A DNA stretch of 64,000 bases from BA4 sp044376575 (GCA_044376575.1 JBILKR010000007.1:35096-99095), one strand, 5' to 3'. Positions 27,443 to 35,803 are shown, counted from the first letter of the stretch. Numbers and translations: made by a program. The notes: generated from the letters alone by a model not told the origin.

Positions 27443-27592
27443 TTAATTGTTAATGAAATACATGTCTTGTATTTTTTTAAACTTTATTACTTGCAAGGCT
27501 GCAGCATATCCTAAAATAAAATGAGTAGGATAAGTAAACCTTGATGAATGATTGCCGGATGATTTTTTGTTTGGAGTAGAGTTTATTTTCAT
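27443..27592 (-). CDS. Small ORF (49 aa) between the ECF sigma gene and its terminator
   Basis: The frame runs ATG 27592 to TAA 27443. The peptide starts MKINSTPNKKSSGNHSSRFT, continues with a short hydrophobic, Ala-rich centre (HFILGYAAALQVIKF), and ends DMYFINN. It lies 60 nt after the ECF sigma stop codon, and 20 nt before the shared terminator, inside the only intergenic gap over 300 nt in the window. The combination of hydrophilic N-half, compact Gly-Tyr-Ala-Ala core and position on the sigma transcript makes it look like a real small protein. I cannot name a family with confidence. The remaining gap (27275-27398) holds the glutamine synthetase promoter and nothing else visible. Confidence 0.5.
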   Translation of the reverse strand: MKINSTPNKKSSGNHSSRFTYPTHFILGYAAALQVIKFKKIQDMYFINN

Positions 27593-27652
27593 TCGCAAAT
27601 TTTTTATCAATAACGAATAAAAAACAAACTTCGTATATCAATCTCAAAAAAT

Positions 27653-28243
27653 CTAATCTACAAACTGATATTCAATATCTTTCATCATCTTTCGAAGATT
27701 AATCAAAGCATATCTCATTCTACCCAACGCAGTATTTATACTCACATTTGTCTGATCAGCGATTTCCTGAAAACTTAAATCAGCATAATGTCTCATATAT
27801 AATACCTCTTTTTGTTCTTTTGGAAGTCGTTCAATCAATACCTGAATTCTCTTTTCCAGTTGAGATTTCATCAGCTTATCTTCTGCATTGGTATCGGTTA
27901 GCTTAATTACGGAAAAAATATCGAAATCTTCTTTTTTAGTTTCAAAACGCGGCATTCGTTTTTCTTTTCTAAAGTGATCTATAATCAGGTTATGTGCTAT
28001 GCGCATTACCCAAGGTAAAAATTTACCTTCTTCGTTATACTTGCCAGATTTAAGCGTGTTTACTACTTTAATAAATGTATCCTGAAACAGGTCTTCAGCA
28101 AGTTCATGATCTTTCACCATGTTAACAATAAATGACTTTACCTTTGTACGATGTCTTTTTAGTAAAACATCAAAACATGCATGTTCACCATTAACATAGT
28201 TAACAACAAGCTCATGATCAGAAAACAACATTAAATTACGCAT
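27653..28243 (-). CDS. RNA polymerase sigma-70 factor, ECF type
   Basis: The 196 residues hold sigma region 2 (DLFQDTFIKVV, then LPWVMRIAHNLIIDHFRK, residues about 50-95) and region 4 (LPKEQKEVLYMRHYADLSFQEIA and SINTALGRMRYAL, about 138-180). Regions 1 and 3 are absent, so it is an ECF-type alternative sigma factor. There is no adjacent anti-sigma gene; instead the same transcript seems to end with a 49-residue ORF. The leader is about 90 nt if the box at 28337 is used, and an inverted repeat overlaps the start codon. Confidence 0.92.
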   Translation of the reverse strand: MRNLMLFSDHELVVNYVNGEHACFDVLLKRHRTKVKSFIVNMVKDHELAEDLFQDTFIKVVNTLKSGKYNEEGKFLPWVMRIAHNLIIDHFRKEKRMPRFETKKEDFDIFSVIKLTDTNAEDKLMKSQLEKRIQVLIERLPKEQKEVLYMRHYADLSFQEIADQTNVSINTALGRMRYALINLRKMMKDIEYQFVD

Positions 28244-28290
28244 ACGCTTAAGTTTTAAAGGTTAATAACTATGAAAAAACGCGTATGTGT
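28238..28290 (-). promoter_or_regulatory. Inverted repeat across the ECF sigma start codon
   Basis: ACGCATACGC (28238-28247) and GCGTATGTGT (28281-28290) are complementary at 9 of 10 positions, separated by 33 nt. One arm covers the ATG (28241-28243). In RNA this could pair and hide the start site; in DNA it could be an operator. Role unproven. Confidence 0.3.
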
Positions 28291-28336
28291 ATATTCGATA
28301 AGTGTATATTTTAATTATAATTCTTTAAACGTGATA

Positions 28337-28344
28337 CAAAAATA
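28337..28344 (-). promoter_or_regulatory. -7 promoter box of the ECF sigma gene
   Basis: TATTTTTG on the minus strand matches TAnnTTTG, 93 nt upstream of the ATG. It would place the inverted repeat in the leader. Confidence 0.35.
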
Positions 28345-28449
28345 AAAGTTACAATTGATTTAAAAAATATTTATCGAATTCATTTCATCCTTATTAAACT
28401 CAAGTAAAAATGGTATTTATCATTCATAAACTTTTTATAAAATTGTATC

Positions 28450-29301
28450 ATGTTAAAGGATGAGGAGAAGGAAATTGATTCCATGATAAAATTGCTGGAT
28501 GATAAAGATCAGGAAGTTATTCAACTTATTACTGATCGTCTCATTTTAATTGGTAAGGCTGCCATTCCTAAACTAGAAGAAGCATGGGAACATTCAGTAG
28601 ATACTGATTTTCAAAACAAAATTGAATCGATTATTCATTCGATTCAGTTTGAGACTATCATTACTGATCTGAAAAAATGGAAAAAAGATCAGTCCATTGA
28701 TTTATTTGAAGGTGCCATGATATTGGCGAGATATCAGTATCCTGATATCGATGATAAGTTATATAAAAAAATCATCAATAAAATCATCAAAGATTGTGAG
28801 GTTGAAATCCATCAGGAGCAAACAATCATGCAGAAGGTAAAAGTGATTAATCATATTCTTTTCGATGTGTATGGCATCGTCGGAAATAAGAAACATTTTC
28901 TTTCAACAGATAGTAATTTTTTAAATAAAGTACTTGAAACTAAAAACGGAAATCCTTTACTAATATCTGTCATTTATGTTATTGTGGCTAATGCTTTAAA
29001 CATCCCTATTTATGGGGTAAATCTACCTGAACACTTTATTCTAGCTTATGCTGATTTGCCTAAAGAAGTTCACTTTTATTTAAATCCATTTGCCAAAGGA
29101 AGTATATTCAGCAAAAGAGAAATTGATGCCTTTTTAACACAACTTCAGATTGAAAAAAAAGAAGAATATTACTTACCTTGTTCCAATAATCAAATCATTA
29201 TAAGAATGATCAATAATATGATGATTGCTTATAAAGCAAAAGGATTACAATATAAACTGGATGAGTTGAATTTATTAAAAAACATTATTTACAACGAATG
29301 A
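28450..29301 (+). CDS. SirB1-family protein with transglutaminase-like domain
   Basis: The 283-residue protein has an N-terminal helical part (about 1-90, HEAT-like pattern) and a SirB1/transglutaminase-like core with KNGNPLLISVIYVIVANALN and PIYGVNLPEHFILAYAD (about residues 165-205). The order matches the SirB1 N-terminal family; the typical catalytic Cys of true transglutaminases is not seen. Function in Bacteroidota is not established. It overlaps the next gene by 4 nt (ATGA), indicating coupling. Confidence 0.8.
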   Translation: MLKDEEKEIDSMIKLLDDKDQEVIQLITDRLILIGKAAIPKLEEAWEHSVDTDFQNKIESIIHSIQFETIITDLKKWKKDQSIDLFEGAMILARYQYPDIDDKLYKKIINKIIKDCEVEIHQEQTIMQKVKVINHILFDVYGIVGNKKHFLSTDSNFLNKVLETKNGNPLLISVIYVIVANALNIPIYGVNLPEHFILAYADLPKEVHFYLNPFAKGSIFSKREIDAFLTQLQIEKKEEYYLPCSNNQIIIRMINNMMIAYKAKGLQYKLDELNLLKNIIYNE

Positions 29302-30098
29302 AAAAACATCTCTGTGCATTATTCTTAATATTTATATTTTTAAATCATTGTTTTGGGCAGAGCCCTGCTGATTGTGACTATGCAATAAAAATATGCGATA
29401 CTATATACACGGCAGCATCACTGAATGATGATCCCAATAATATTCCCAATGAAATCAATCCATCATTTAGTTGTCTCGGTCAGGGAGAATCAAGTGGCAG
29501 ATGGTATAAATTTAAGTCAACGGGTAGTGGCGTATTAAACTTCACTATTGTTCCGACTGATACAACTTATGATCTGGACTGGAGCTTGTTTAATATGAAT
29601 AACAGGAGCTGTAGTGATATATGGAGTGATCCGGCAATGGAAATTGCCTGTAATTTTTATGGTGTAAATAACAATAATGGCTCAACAGGTGCGAATGGTA
29701 TTAATGGAGGACAAAATACACCTGTTATTAATGTTGACACCTCAACACAGTTTTACTTATATATTTCAACATCTCAACTTGGGCCTGTGGATACATTAGG
29801 CTATCAGATAGATTTTACCGCATCTACCATTGAATTTATGGATTGTGAGAATATGAATATAAATTCAGTAAATACTGATGAAAAAATTAAGTTGTATCCT
29901 ATTCCTGCAACTGATGTGCTGTATTACTCTTCAATTGATCCATTTCAATCTATATTGATAAGCGATGTTCAGGGGAAAAATTATGTAACAAAATTAAACA
30001 GTGGAAACATAGACATTTCGTTTCTACCATCTGGAGTTTATTTTGTTCAATTTAATTCTACAGATGGAAGTAGAATTAAAAAGTTTATAAAGCAGTAA
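29298..30098 (+). CDS. Secreted protein with T9SS type A sorting domain
   Basis: The 266 residues start with a signal peptide (MKKHLCALFLIFIFLNHCFGQ). A jelly-roll-like domain follows (about 22-185) with Cys-rich edges (SPADCDYAIKICDT, SCLGQG, RWYKFKSTG) and an Asn/Gly-rich loop. The C-terminal T9SS sorting domain runs from KLYPIPATDVLYY to the basic end KKFIKQ. It is expected outside the outer membrane. The N-domain resembles the pre-peptidase-like domains found in Bacteroidota surface proteins, but no enzyme motif is visible. Confidence 0.85.
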   Translation: MKKHLCALFLIFIFLNHCFGQSPADCDYAIKICDTIYTAASLNDDPNNIPNEINPSFSCLGQGESSGRWYKFKSTGSGVLNFTIVPTDTTYDLDWSLFNMNNRSCSDIWSDPAMEIACNFYGVNNNNGSTGANGINGGQNTPVINVDTSTQFYLYISTSQLGPVDTLGYQIDFTASTIEFMDCENMNINSVNTDEKIKLYPIPATDVLYYSSIDPFQSILISDVQGKNYVTKLNSGNIDISFLPSGVYFVQFNSTDGSRIKKFIKQ

Positions 30099-30100
30099 TT

Positions 30101-30766
30101 TTAAGGGGCAATAAATCTCTCTTTAATGGCACAAATCACAAGATCTACATTGTTTTTTGCATTAAACTTTTTCATCAAATTTTTTCTGTGAGTAGCCACA
30201 GTATGAGAACTGATGAAAATTTTATCCCCAATTTCATTATTTGTCAATCCCTGAGAGATTAATTCAAGTATTTCCATTTCCCTGGAAGATAGTTTTAATG
30301 CAGGGTGATTATGCAAAATTGTTTCATAACCTTTACAGCTATTATCTTCATTCTTTTTATTAAGATTAATTACATTACTGCAAAAGAAATTTTTTCCTGA
30401 AATTATTGAATTTACTGCATCTAAAATTTCCTGATGATCACATTGTTTAAGTATATATCCATGTACACCCAACCTTAGTATGGTTACTATATCATCTGTA
30501 TTTTCATTTGTATCTAACACGAGAACTTTCACATTAGGTCGAGTTGTTAAGATACTTTCAATACTTTCTACGGCAGAAACACCATGAATATTTAGACCTA
30601 TAACAACAACATCAGGGTTAGAATTATCAATTAATTTGTTCAACTCCGTATAATCTTCTGTTTCAGCAACTACTTTATATTTTTTCTTATCAGAAAAGAT
30701 AAATCTCAATCCCTGTCGAATTAAATAATGTGGATCTGCAATCAATATTTTAATCTTTTCACTCAT
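30101..30766 (-). CDS. LuxR/NarL-type regulator with degenerate receiver domain
   Basis: The 221 residues form a REC-like domain (about 5-120) and a LuxR helix-turn-helix (LSSREMEILELISQGLTNNE, then SSHTVATHRKNLMKKF, about 155-205). The receiver lacks the phospho-acceptor: the position normally Asp is Gly57 (PDVVVIGLNIHG). The acidic pocket is DP (11-12) rather than DD/DE, and the conserved Ser/Thr position reads DT (85-86). Lys107 remains in GYILKQ. It is therefore unlikely to be phosphorylated in the usual way. No sensor kinase is adjacent. A perfect palindrome lies 13 nt before the ATG. Confidence 0.9.
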   Translation of the reverse strand: MSEKIKILIADPHYLIRQGLRFIFSDKKKYKVVAETEDYTELNKLIDNSNPDVVVIGLNIHGVSAVESIESILTTRPNVKVLVLDTNENTDDIVTILRLGVHGYILKQCDHQEILDAVNSIISGKNFFCSNVINLNKKNEDNSCKGYETILHNHPALKLSSREMEILELISQGLTNNEIGDKIFISSHTVATHRKNLMKKFNAKNNVDLVICAIKERFIAP

Positions 30767-30778
30767 ATAAAAGCTGTC

Positions 30779-30801
30779 TAATTTAGAACTATTCTAAATT
30801 A
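30779..30801 (-). promoter_or_regulatory. Perfect palindrome upstream of the LuxR-type gene
   Basis: TAATTTAGAA and TTCTAAATTA form 10-bp perfect arms around 3 nt, ending 13 nt before the ATG at 30766. It looks like a dimer-binding operator, possibly autoregulatory, or a leader hairpin. Confidence 0.4.
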
Positions 30802-30856
30802 AAAGCAAAGAAACAAAACAAAGTATTAATGATACAATACCCGAAAAAGGGTATAT

Positions 30857-30864
30857 TATTTTTG
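30857..30864 (+). promoter_or_regulatory. -7 promoter box of the SDR gene at 30876
   Basis: TATTTTTG matches TAnnTTTG and lies 11 nt before the ATG. Confidence 0.5.
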
Positions 30865-30875
30865 CAGAAAAAAAA

Positions 30876-31628
30876 ATGAAAAACAAAATTGCAATCATAA
30901 CAGGTGGTGCCACAGGTATTGGTAAAGCCACAGCATTAGAATTTGCTTATCACGGGGTTCATGTTGTATTGGCTGATATTAATGAAGAAGAAGCATCAAA
31001 AACATGTCAGCAGATAAAAAATCTGGGAGTAAAAACCTTGTATATTCATTGTCATGTTGAAAAACCGGAAGATCACAAGATTGTAGTAGAAAAAACAATG
31101 GAAACCTTTGGGGCTATTCACTATGCATTTAATAATGCGGGTATTGGAGGACAGCCGGGAAATATCCATGAACAAACCATTGAAAACTGGAATCATGTAA
31201 TTGATGTAAATCTAAATGGTATTTTTTACGGTATGCATTATCAGGTTCCGGCCATTTTATCATCAGGAGGAGGAGCCATCGTCAACTGCTCATCTATTCT
31301 TGGGCATGTAGGTTTTGGGGGCTCAGCTGCTTACGTTGCATCAAAACATGGTGTACTTGGATTAACCAAAGCTGCAGCGCTAGAATATGCAACACAGGGT
31401 ATCAGGGTAAATGCGATATGTCCTGGTTTTATTGTTACACCTTTATTGGAGAAATCAGGAATAACGTCAAGTGAAGAGACACGTAAATTTTTTGAAGCCA
31501 AACATGCATTAAACAGGTTAGGAAGTCCTGAAGAAATTGCAACCTGCGTTCGTTTTCTTTGCAGTGATGAAGCATCCTTTGTAACCGGTCATGCATTTGT
31601 TGCTGACGGTGGTTACATTATCCAATAG
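30876..31628 (+). CDS. Short-chain dehydrogenase/reductase
   Basis: This 250-residue NAD(P)-dependent oxidoreductase has TGGATGIGKATA (cofactor loop), NNAGIGG, the catalytic Ser in NCSSILGHV, YVASKHG (Tyr and Lys of YxxxK), and the C-terminal SFVTGHAFVADGG. Asp at ADINEE after beta-2 suggests NAD rather than NADP. The substrate cannot be inferred. Its stop overlaps the converging rpe gene by 11 nt. Confidence 0.9.
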   Translation: MKNKIAIITGGATGIGKATALEFAYHGVHVVLADINEEEASKTCQQIKNLGVKTLYIHCHVEKPEDHKIVVEKTMETFGAIHYAFNNAGIGGQPGNIHEQTIENWNHVIDVNLNGIFYGMHYQVPAILSSGGGAIVNCSSILGHVGFGGSAAYVASKHGVLGLTKAAALEYATQGIRVNAICPGFIVTPLLEKSGITSSEETRKFFEAKHALNRLGSPEEIATCVRFLCSDEASFVTGHAFVADGGYIIQ

Positions 31629-32271
31629 ATTTTAAATCCTTAATTGTTTGCTGAGGATTGGAAGAAGAAAAAACAAAATTTCCGGCAACTAAAGCATCAG
31701 CTCCAGCATTTATCAATCTGGATGCATTGTCTAAGGTTACTCCACCATCTATTTCAATGAGTGTTGGTGCATTTTTAGAAATAATCAGATTTTTAAGATT
31801 TTCTACTTTAGCATAAGTATTTTCAATAAACTTCTGCCCTCCAAATCCTGGGTTCACAGACATTACAATAACTAAATCAAGATCCTGAATTATGTCCTGA
31901 AGCTGATTAACAGCACTGTGCGGGTTAACAGCAACTCCGGCTTTCATGCCCAACGATTTAATATTCTGAATGGTGCGGTGCAAGTGTGTGCAAGCTTCTA
32001 TGTGAACACTTAACTGCCAAGCTCCGTGATCTTTAAATGCACTTACATATCGATCAGGATCAACAATCATCAGGTGTACATCCAATGGTTTTTTGGCTGA
32101 TTTTTGTATTGATTTTAATACAGGAAAGCCAAACGAAATATTTGGAACAAATACCCCATCCATGATGTCAATATGAAACCAGTCTGCCACACTTTCATTG
32201 ATCATTTGACAATCTCTGTGTAAATGGCCAAAATCTGCTGATAAAATAGATGGAGCAATAATCGGTTTCAT
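31618..32271 (-). CDS. rpe: Ribulose-phosphate 3-epimerase
   Basis: The enzyme interconverts ribulose-5-phosphate and xylulose-5-phosphate in the pentose phosphate pathway. The 217 residues show the family signatures: IAPSILSADFGHL, FHIDIMDGVFVPNISFG, LDVHLMIVDPDRY, VNPGFGGQKF and EIDGGVTLDNA. Length and ends are normal. It is probably transcribed alone; a near-match -7 box (TTACTTTG) lies upstream. Confidence 0.96.
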   Translation of the reverse strand: MKPIIAPSILSADFGHLHRDCQMINESVADWFHIDIMDGVFVPNISFGFPVLKSIQKSAKKPLDVHLMIVDPDRYVSAFKDHGAWQLSVHIEACTHLHRTIQNIKSLGMKAGVAVNPHSAVNQLQDIIQDLDLVIVMSVNPGFGGQKFIENTYAKVENLKNLIISKNAPTLIEIDGGVTLDNASRLINAGADALVAGNFVFSSSNPQQTIKDLKSIG

Positions 32272-32328
32272 AGCTAAATGATTTACTGCAAAGTAAAGAA
32301 TAAATCACCATTACAGAAAAAGAAAAGA

Positions 32329-33192
32329 TTAACCCAAATAAGTCTTAAGGTTTTTGGTATGAAGATTGGCCTTAAGTCTTCTAAGTGCTTTTTCTTTAAT
32401 TTGCCTTACACGTTCTCTAGATAAATCATACCTAAATCCAATTTCATCAAGCGATAATGCAGGTTCACCTGTAAGGCCAAAAAACAAACTTACTACTTCA
32501 GCTTCTCTAGGCAATAAAAAAGAAAGTGTTCGCTGAATTTCCTGATGCAGCGATTCCTTTAATAATTTTTGATCTGGAGAAGGAAGCTCTTTATTTTCCA
32601 TTACATCATATAAGGTTCCTCCATCTTCGTCAGACAAAGGAGCATCCATAGATAAATAACGATGAGAACTCTGATACAATTCGAATATTTCATTTTCTTG
32701 TAACTGGAGGGTTTCTGCAATCTCTTCAGCAGTTGGTTCTCTTTCATATTTCTGTTCTAATTCAGAAAATGCTCTGTTAATTTTAGTGATATTACCTATC
32801 TTATTGAGCGGCAATCTAATAATTCTTGCTTGTTCAGCTAATGCTTGAAGTATAGATTGACGAATCCACCATACCGCATAAGAAATAAATTTAAAACCTC
32901 TGGTATAATCAAAACGTTTTGCAGCTTTTACTAATCCTAAATTACCTTCATTAATTAAGTCAGGTAATGTAAGGCCTTGATTTTGATATTGTTTTGCTAC
33001 TGAAACTACGAATCTTAAATTGGCATAAACTAACTTTTCAAGTGCTTTTTCATCGCCATCCTGAATTCTTTTAGCTAACACAACTTCTTCGTCAGCGGTA
33101 ATCATTTTCAATTTACTGATCTCATTCAGATACTTATCTAATGATTCTGAATCTCTTTTAGTAACAAGTTTTGCAATTTTTAATTGACGCAT
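32329..33192 (-). CDS. rpoD: Primary sigma factor RpoD (short Bacteroidota form)
   Basis: This 287-residue sigma-70 has regions 1.2 to 4.2 but no region 1.1, the usual Bacteroidota housekeeping form that reads TAnnTTTG promoters. Motifs include region 2 (LPDLINEGNLGLVKAAKRFDYTRGFKFISYAVWWIRQSI) and region 4 (LGLTGEPALSLDEIGFRYDLSRERVRQIKEKALRRLK). The start is ATG 33192 (MRQLKIAK), as in homologues; an upstream ATG at 33258 lies in the pnp terminator and is rejected. It follows rpsO-pnp, with the pnp terminator in between. Confidence 0.96.
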   Translation of the reverse strand: MRQLKIAKLVTKRDSESLDKYLNEISKLKMITADEEVVLAKRIQDGDEKALEKLVYANLRFVVSVAKQYQNQGLTLPDLINEGNLGLVKAAKRFDYTRGFKFISYAVWWIRQSILQALAEQARIIRLPLNKIGNITKINRAFSELEQKYEREPTAEEIAETLQLQENEIFELYQSSHRYLSMDAPLSDEDGGTLYDVMENKELPSPDQKLLKESLHQEIQRTLSFLLPREAEVVSLFFGLTGEPALSLDEIGFRYDLSRERVRQIKEKALRRLKANLHTKNLKTYLG

Positions 33193-33233
33193 ATATTTAT
33201 AATTAGGGATTAAGTATATAAATACGCCGGAAC

Positions 33234-33265
33234 AAAAAAAAAGTTGCATGATATACATGCAACTT
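33234..33265 (-). terminator. Terminator after pnp
   Basis: AAGTTGCATG pairs with CATGCAACTT around 5 nt, and on the minus strand it is followed by nine T (A-run 33234-33242 on plus). It separates pnp from rpoD. Confidence 0.88.
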
Positions 33266-33295
33266 TCAATATTTCTTAATAAAATCGAATTATTA

Positions 33296-35413
33296 CTATC
33301 CTTCTTTAGGTATTAATGCCTTACGGGATAATCTCAATTTGTTTGTTTTAGGATCTACCTCTAACAGCTTTACTTGAATTGTATCTCCTTCTTTTAAATA
33401 TTTAGCAATATCATCAATGCGCTTCCAGTCATATTCTGAAACATGTAATAAACCTTCTTTCTTTGGCAATATTTCAACGAAAGCTCCAAATGCTGTCAAT
33501 TTTTTTACTGTTCCTTCATAAACTTTTCCAATTTCAGGAACTGCAGTAATTAATTTTATGCGATTCACTGCTTTATCCAGCATTTCTTTATTCGCACCCG
33601 CAACTTCTACAATACCTATATTACCTTTTTCTTCAATTGTAATAACGGTATCCGTTTCACGCTGTAACTCCTGAATATGTTTTCCACCTGGACCAATCAC
33701 TGCACCAATAAACTCATTTGGTATCTCAATAGATACTATGCGAGGAACAAAAGGCTTAAGATCTGGTCGGGGTTGAGGTAAAGCTTCATTTAATTTCTGA
33801 AGAATATGCAATCTTCCATTTTTGGCTTGTTCAAGGGCTTGTTTTAAAATATCGTAGGATAATCCATCTACTTTTAAATCCATCTGACAGGCAGTAATAC
33901 CCTTAGAAGTTCCGCAAACTTTAAAATCCATATCTCCCAAGTGGTCTTCATCTCCAAGAATATCAGAAAGTACTGCATATTTTCCGGTAGTAGTATCAGC
34001 AATTAATCCCATAGCAATTCCGCTGACATGCTCTTTGATTTGTATTCCGGCATCCATAAGGGCAAGTGAACCAGCACAAACGGTAGCCATCGATGAAGAA
34101 CCATTTGATTCAAGAATATCAGAAACTACGCGAATCGAATAAGGATAATCCGATGGTAATACTTTCTTTAAAGCACGCAAGGCCAAATTACCATGCCCCA
34201 CTTCTCTTCTTCCCGTACCTCTCATCATTTTAACTTCGCCGGTTGAGAAAGGAGGGAAATTATAGTGTAATAAAAATCTGCTTTTACCTTCAAATACAGC
34301 ACCATCAATGATTTGTTCATCCATCTTAGTTCCCAGAGTAACTGTTGTTAATGATTGAGTTTCACCACGGGTAAATACTGATGAACCATGTGTAGATGGT
34401 AAATAATTGGTTTCACACCAAATTGGACGAATCTCTTCGAGTCCTCGACCATCAAGTCTTACACGCTCATTCAGCACGCAATCGCGCATGGCCTTTTTTT
34501 CCACATCATGATAATACTTTCCTATAAGAAATGCATTTTCTTCAGCTACTTCAGGAGTAAGGGTTGCTATAAACTCTTGCTTAACTGCTTTAAATTTTTC
34601 CTGTCTTATTTTTTTATTAGGATTCCCTTCTTTAGAAATAGCATAACATTTATCGTATGAAAAATTAAAAATTGCTTTTTTCAACTCTTCATTATTCTTT
34701 TCATGGCAATATTCACGTCTTCCTTTTTTCACCATTTCTGTTAACTCCTTCTGTGCTCTGCATTGTATTTTAATATGCTCATGAGCAAACATCATGGCAT
34801 TAATCATATCTTCTTCTGAAATCTCTTTCATTTCTCCTTCCACCATATTAATATCATGTTCAGAAGCAGCGACCATTATATCAATATCAGATTTTTCAAT
34901 CTGTTCAAGCGTAGGATTTACAATGAATTTACCATCCACCCTACCAACACGAACCTCAGAAATAGGTCCATTAAAAGGAATATCAGAAACTGCAAGCGCT
35001 GAAGAGGCTGCAAGAGCAGCTAATGCATCAGGCAATACATTTGAATCGAAAGAAATCAGGTTTACTAATACCTGAGTATCTGCATGAAAATCATCTGGAA
35101 ACAAAGGTCTTAAAGCACGATCAATTAAGCGAGAAATTAAAACTTCGTAATCTGATAACTTTGCTTCTCTTCTAAAAAATCCACCTGGAAATTTTCCAGC
35201 AGATGCATATTTTTCCTGATAATCAACAGTTAAAGGCATGAAATCCACATTTTCTCCTGCATCTTGTTTGGCGCAAACCGTAGCTAATAACATGGTATCA
35301 CCCATTCTAACTACAACTGATCCATCAGCTTGCTTAGCCAGTTTCCCTGTTTCAATGGTAATGGTACGACCATCACCAATATCAAATGTTTTTGTAATTA
35401 CGTTCATTGACAT
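33296..35413 (-). CDS. pnp: Polyribonucleotide nucleotidyltransferase (PNPase)
   Basis: This 3'-5' phosphorolytic exoribonuclease degrades mRNA. The 705 residues carry two RNase PH domains (the first with MLATVCAKQDAG and FPGGFFRREAKLSDYE; the second with GTGRREVGHGNLA and SNGSSSMATVCAGSLAL), then KH (VIGPGGKHIQELQRET) and S1 (KVYEGTVKKLTAFGAFVEI). It starts MSMNVITKTF at 35413; the second ATG at 35407 (MNVITKTF) fits homologues equally well. It lies 61 nt downstream of rpsO, behind a hairpin. Confidence 0.97.
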   Translation of the reverse strand: MSMNVITKTFDIGDGRTITIETGKLAKQADGSVVVRMGDTMLLATVCAKQDAGENVDFMPLTVDYQEKYASAGKFPGGFFRREAKLSDYEVLISRLIDRALRPLFPDDFHADTQVLVNLISFDSNVLPDALAALAASSALAVSDIPFNGPISEVRVGRVDGKFIVNPTLEQIEKSDIDIMVAASEHDINMVEGEMKEISEEDMINAMMFAHEHIKIQCRAQKELTEMVKKGRREYCHEKNNEELKKAIFNFSYDKCYAISKEGNPNKKIRQEKFKAVKQEFIATLTPEVAEENAFLIGKYYHDVEKKAMRDCVLNERVRLDGRGLEEIRPIWCETNYLPSTHGSSVFTRGETQSLTTVTLGTKMDEQIIDGAVFEGKSRFLLHYNFPPFSTGEVKMMRGTGRREVGHGNLALRALKKVLPSDYPYSIRVVSDILESNGSSSMATVCAGSLALMDAGIQIKEHVSGIAMGLIADTTTGKYAVLSDILGDEDHLGDMDFKVCGTSKGITACQMDLKVDGLSYDILKQALEQAKNGRLHILQKLNEALPQPRPDLKPFVPRIVSIEIPNEFIGAVIGPGGKHIQELQRETDTVITIEEKGNIGIVEVAGANKEMLDKAVNRIKLITAVPEIGKVYEGTVKKLTAFGAFVEILPKKEGLLHVSEYDWKRIDDIAKYLKEGDTIQVKLLEVDPKTNKLRLSRKALIPKEG

Positions 35414-35434
35414 ATAATATTTTGTAATATTTTA

Positions 35435-35465
35435 AAATAAAAAAAGGCAATTTTGGATTGCCTTT
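35435..35465 (-). terminator. Hairpin/terminator between rpsO and pnp
   Basis: AAAGGCAAT pairs with ATTGCCTTT around a 5-nt loop, followed on the minus strand by a T-tract. It ends rpsO or attenuates read-through into pnp. Confidence 0.85.
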
Positions 35466-35474
35466 AAGAGGGGA

Positions 35475-35744
35475 TTATTTTCTTAACTTGAGCTTTTTAA
35501 TAATTGACCTGTAACGCTCAATATCATTATTTTCCAAATAAGTTAGAAGTTTTTTTCTCTTCCCTACCAATCTAACTAATGACCTTTCAGTATTGAAATC
35601 CTTTTTATTTGATTTCAAATGTTCAGTCAAATGGTTTATTCTTAATGTAAACATTGCTACCTGACCTTCTGGAGATCCAGTATCTTTTTCACTTTTACCG
35701 TATTTCTTAAAAGTTTCTTTTTTAACTTCTGATGTTAAATACAT
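35475..35744 (-). CDS. rpsO: Ribosomal protein S15
   Basis: The 89 residues are a full-length S15, which binds 16S rRNA in the platform of the 30S subunit. Family features are the early TGSPEGQVAMFTLRINHLTEHL and the RRK-rich helix (SLVRLVGKRKKLLTYLEN), ending IIKKLKLRK. The gene pair rpsO-pnp is widely conserved. It has a well-formed promoter with both elements. Confidence 0.98.
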   Translation of the reverse strand: MYLTSEVKKETFKKYGKSEKDTGSPEGQVAMFTLRINHLTEHLKSNKKDFNTERSLVRLVGKRKKLLTYLENNDIERYRSIIKKLKLRK

Positions 35745-35771
35745 TTCAACTATTTTTATTATTCAAGGTGG

Positions 35772-35803
35772 CAAATGTAAGTAATACATTTATTTTATAC
35801 AAA
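35772..35803 (-). promoter_or_regulatory. Promoter of rpsO
   Basis: On the minus strand TTTG (35803-35800) and TACATTTG (35779-35772) are 20 nt apart. The ATG at 35744 is 27 nt downstream. Both elements match the Bacteroidota consensus. Confidence 0.7.

Noticed and set aside
28271..28345. Short plus-strand ORF (24 aa, starting MKKRVCVY) in the ECF sigma upstream gap
   Set aside because: It has no clear promoter or coding pattern, and overlaps the likely sigma promoter and inverted repeat.
33193..33258. Upstream extension of rpoD (start at 33258)
   Set aside because: The extension lies within the pnp terminator and has no match to the sigma N-terminus.
34794..35075. 93-aa plus-strand ORF over pnp
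   Set aside because: Complement of the conserved PNPase gene; composition is an artefact of its codons.
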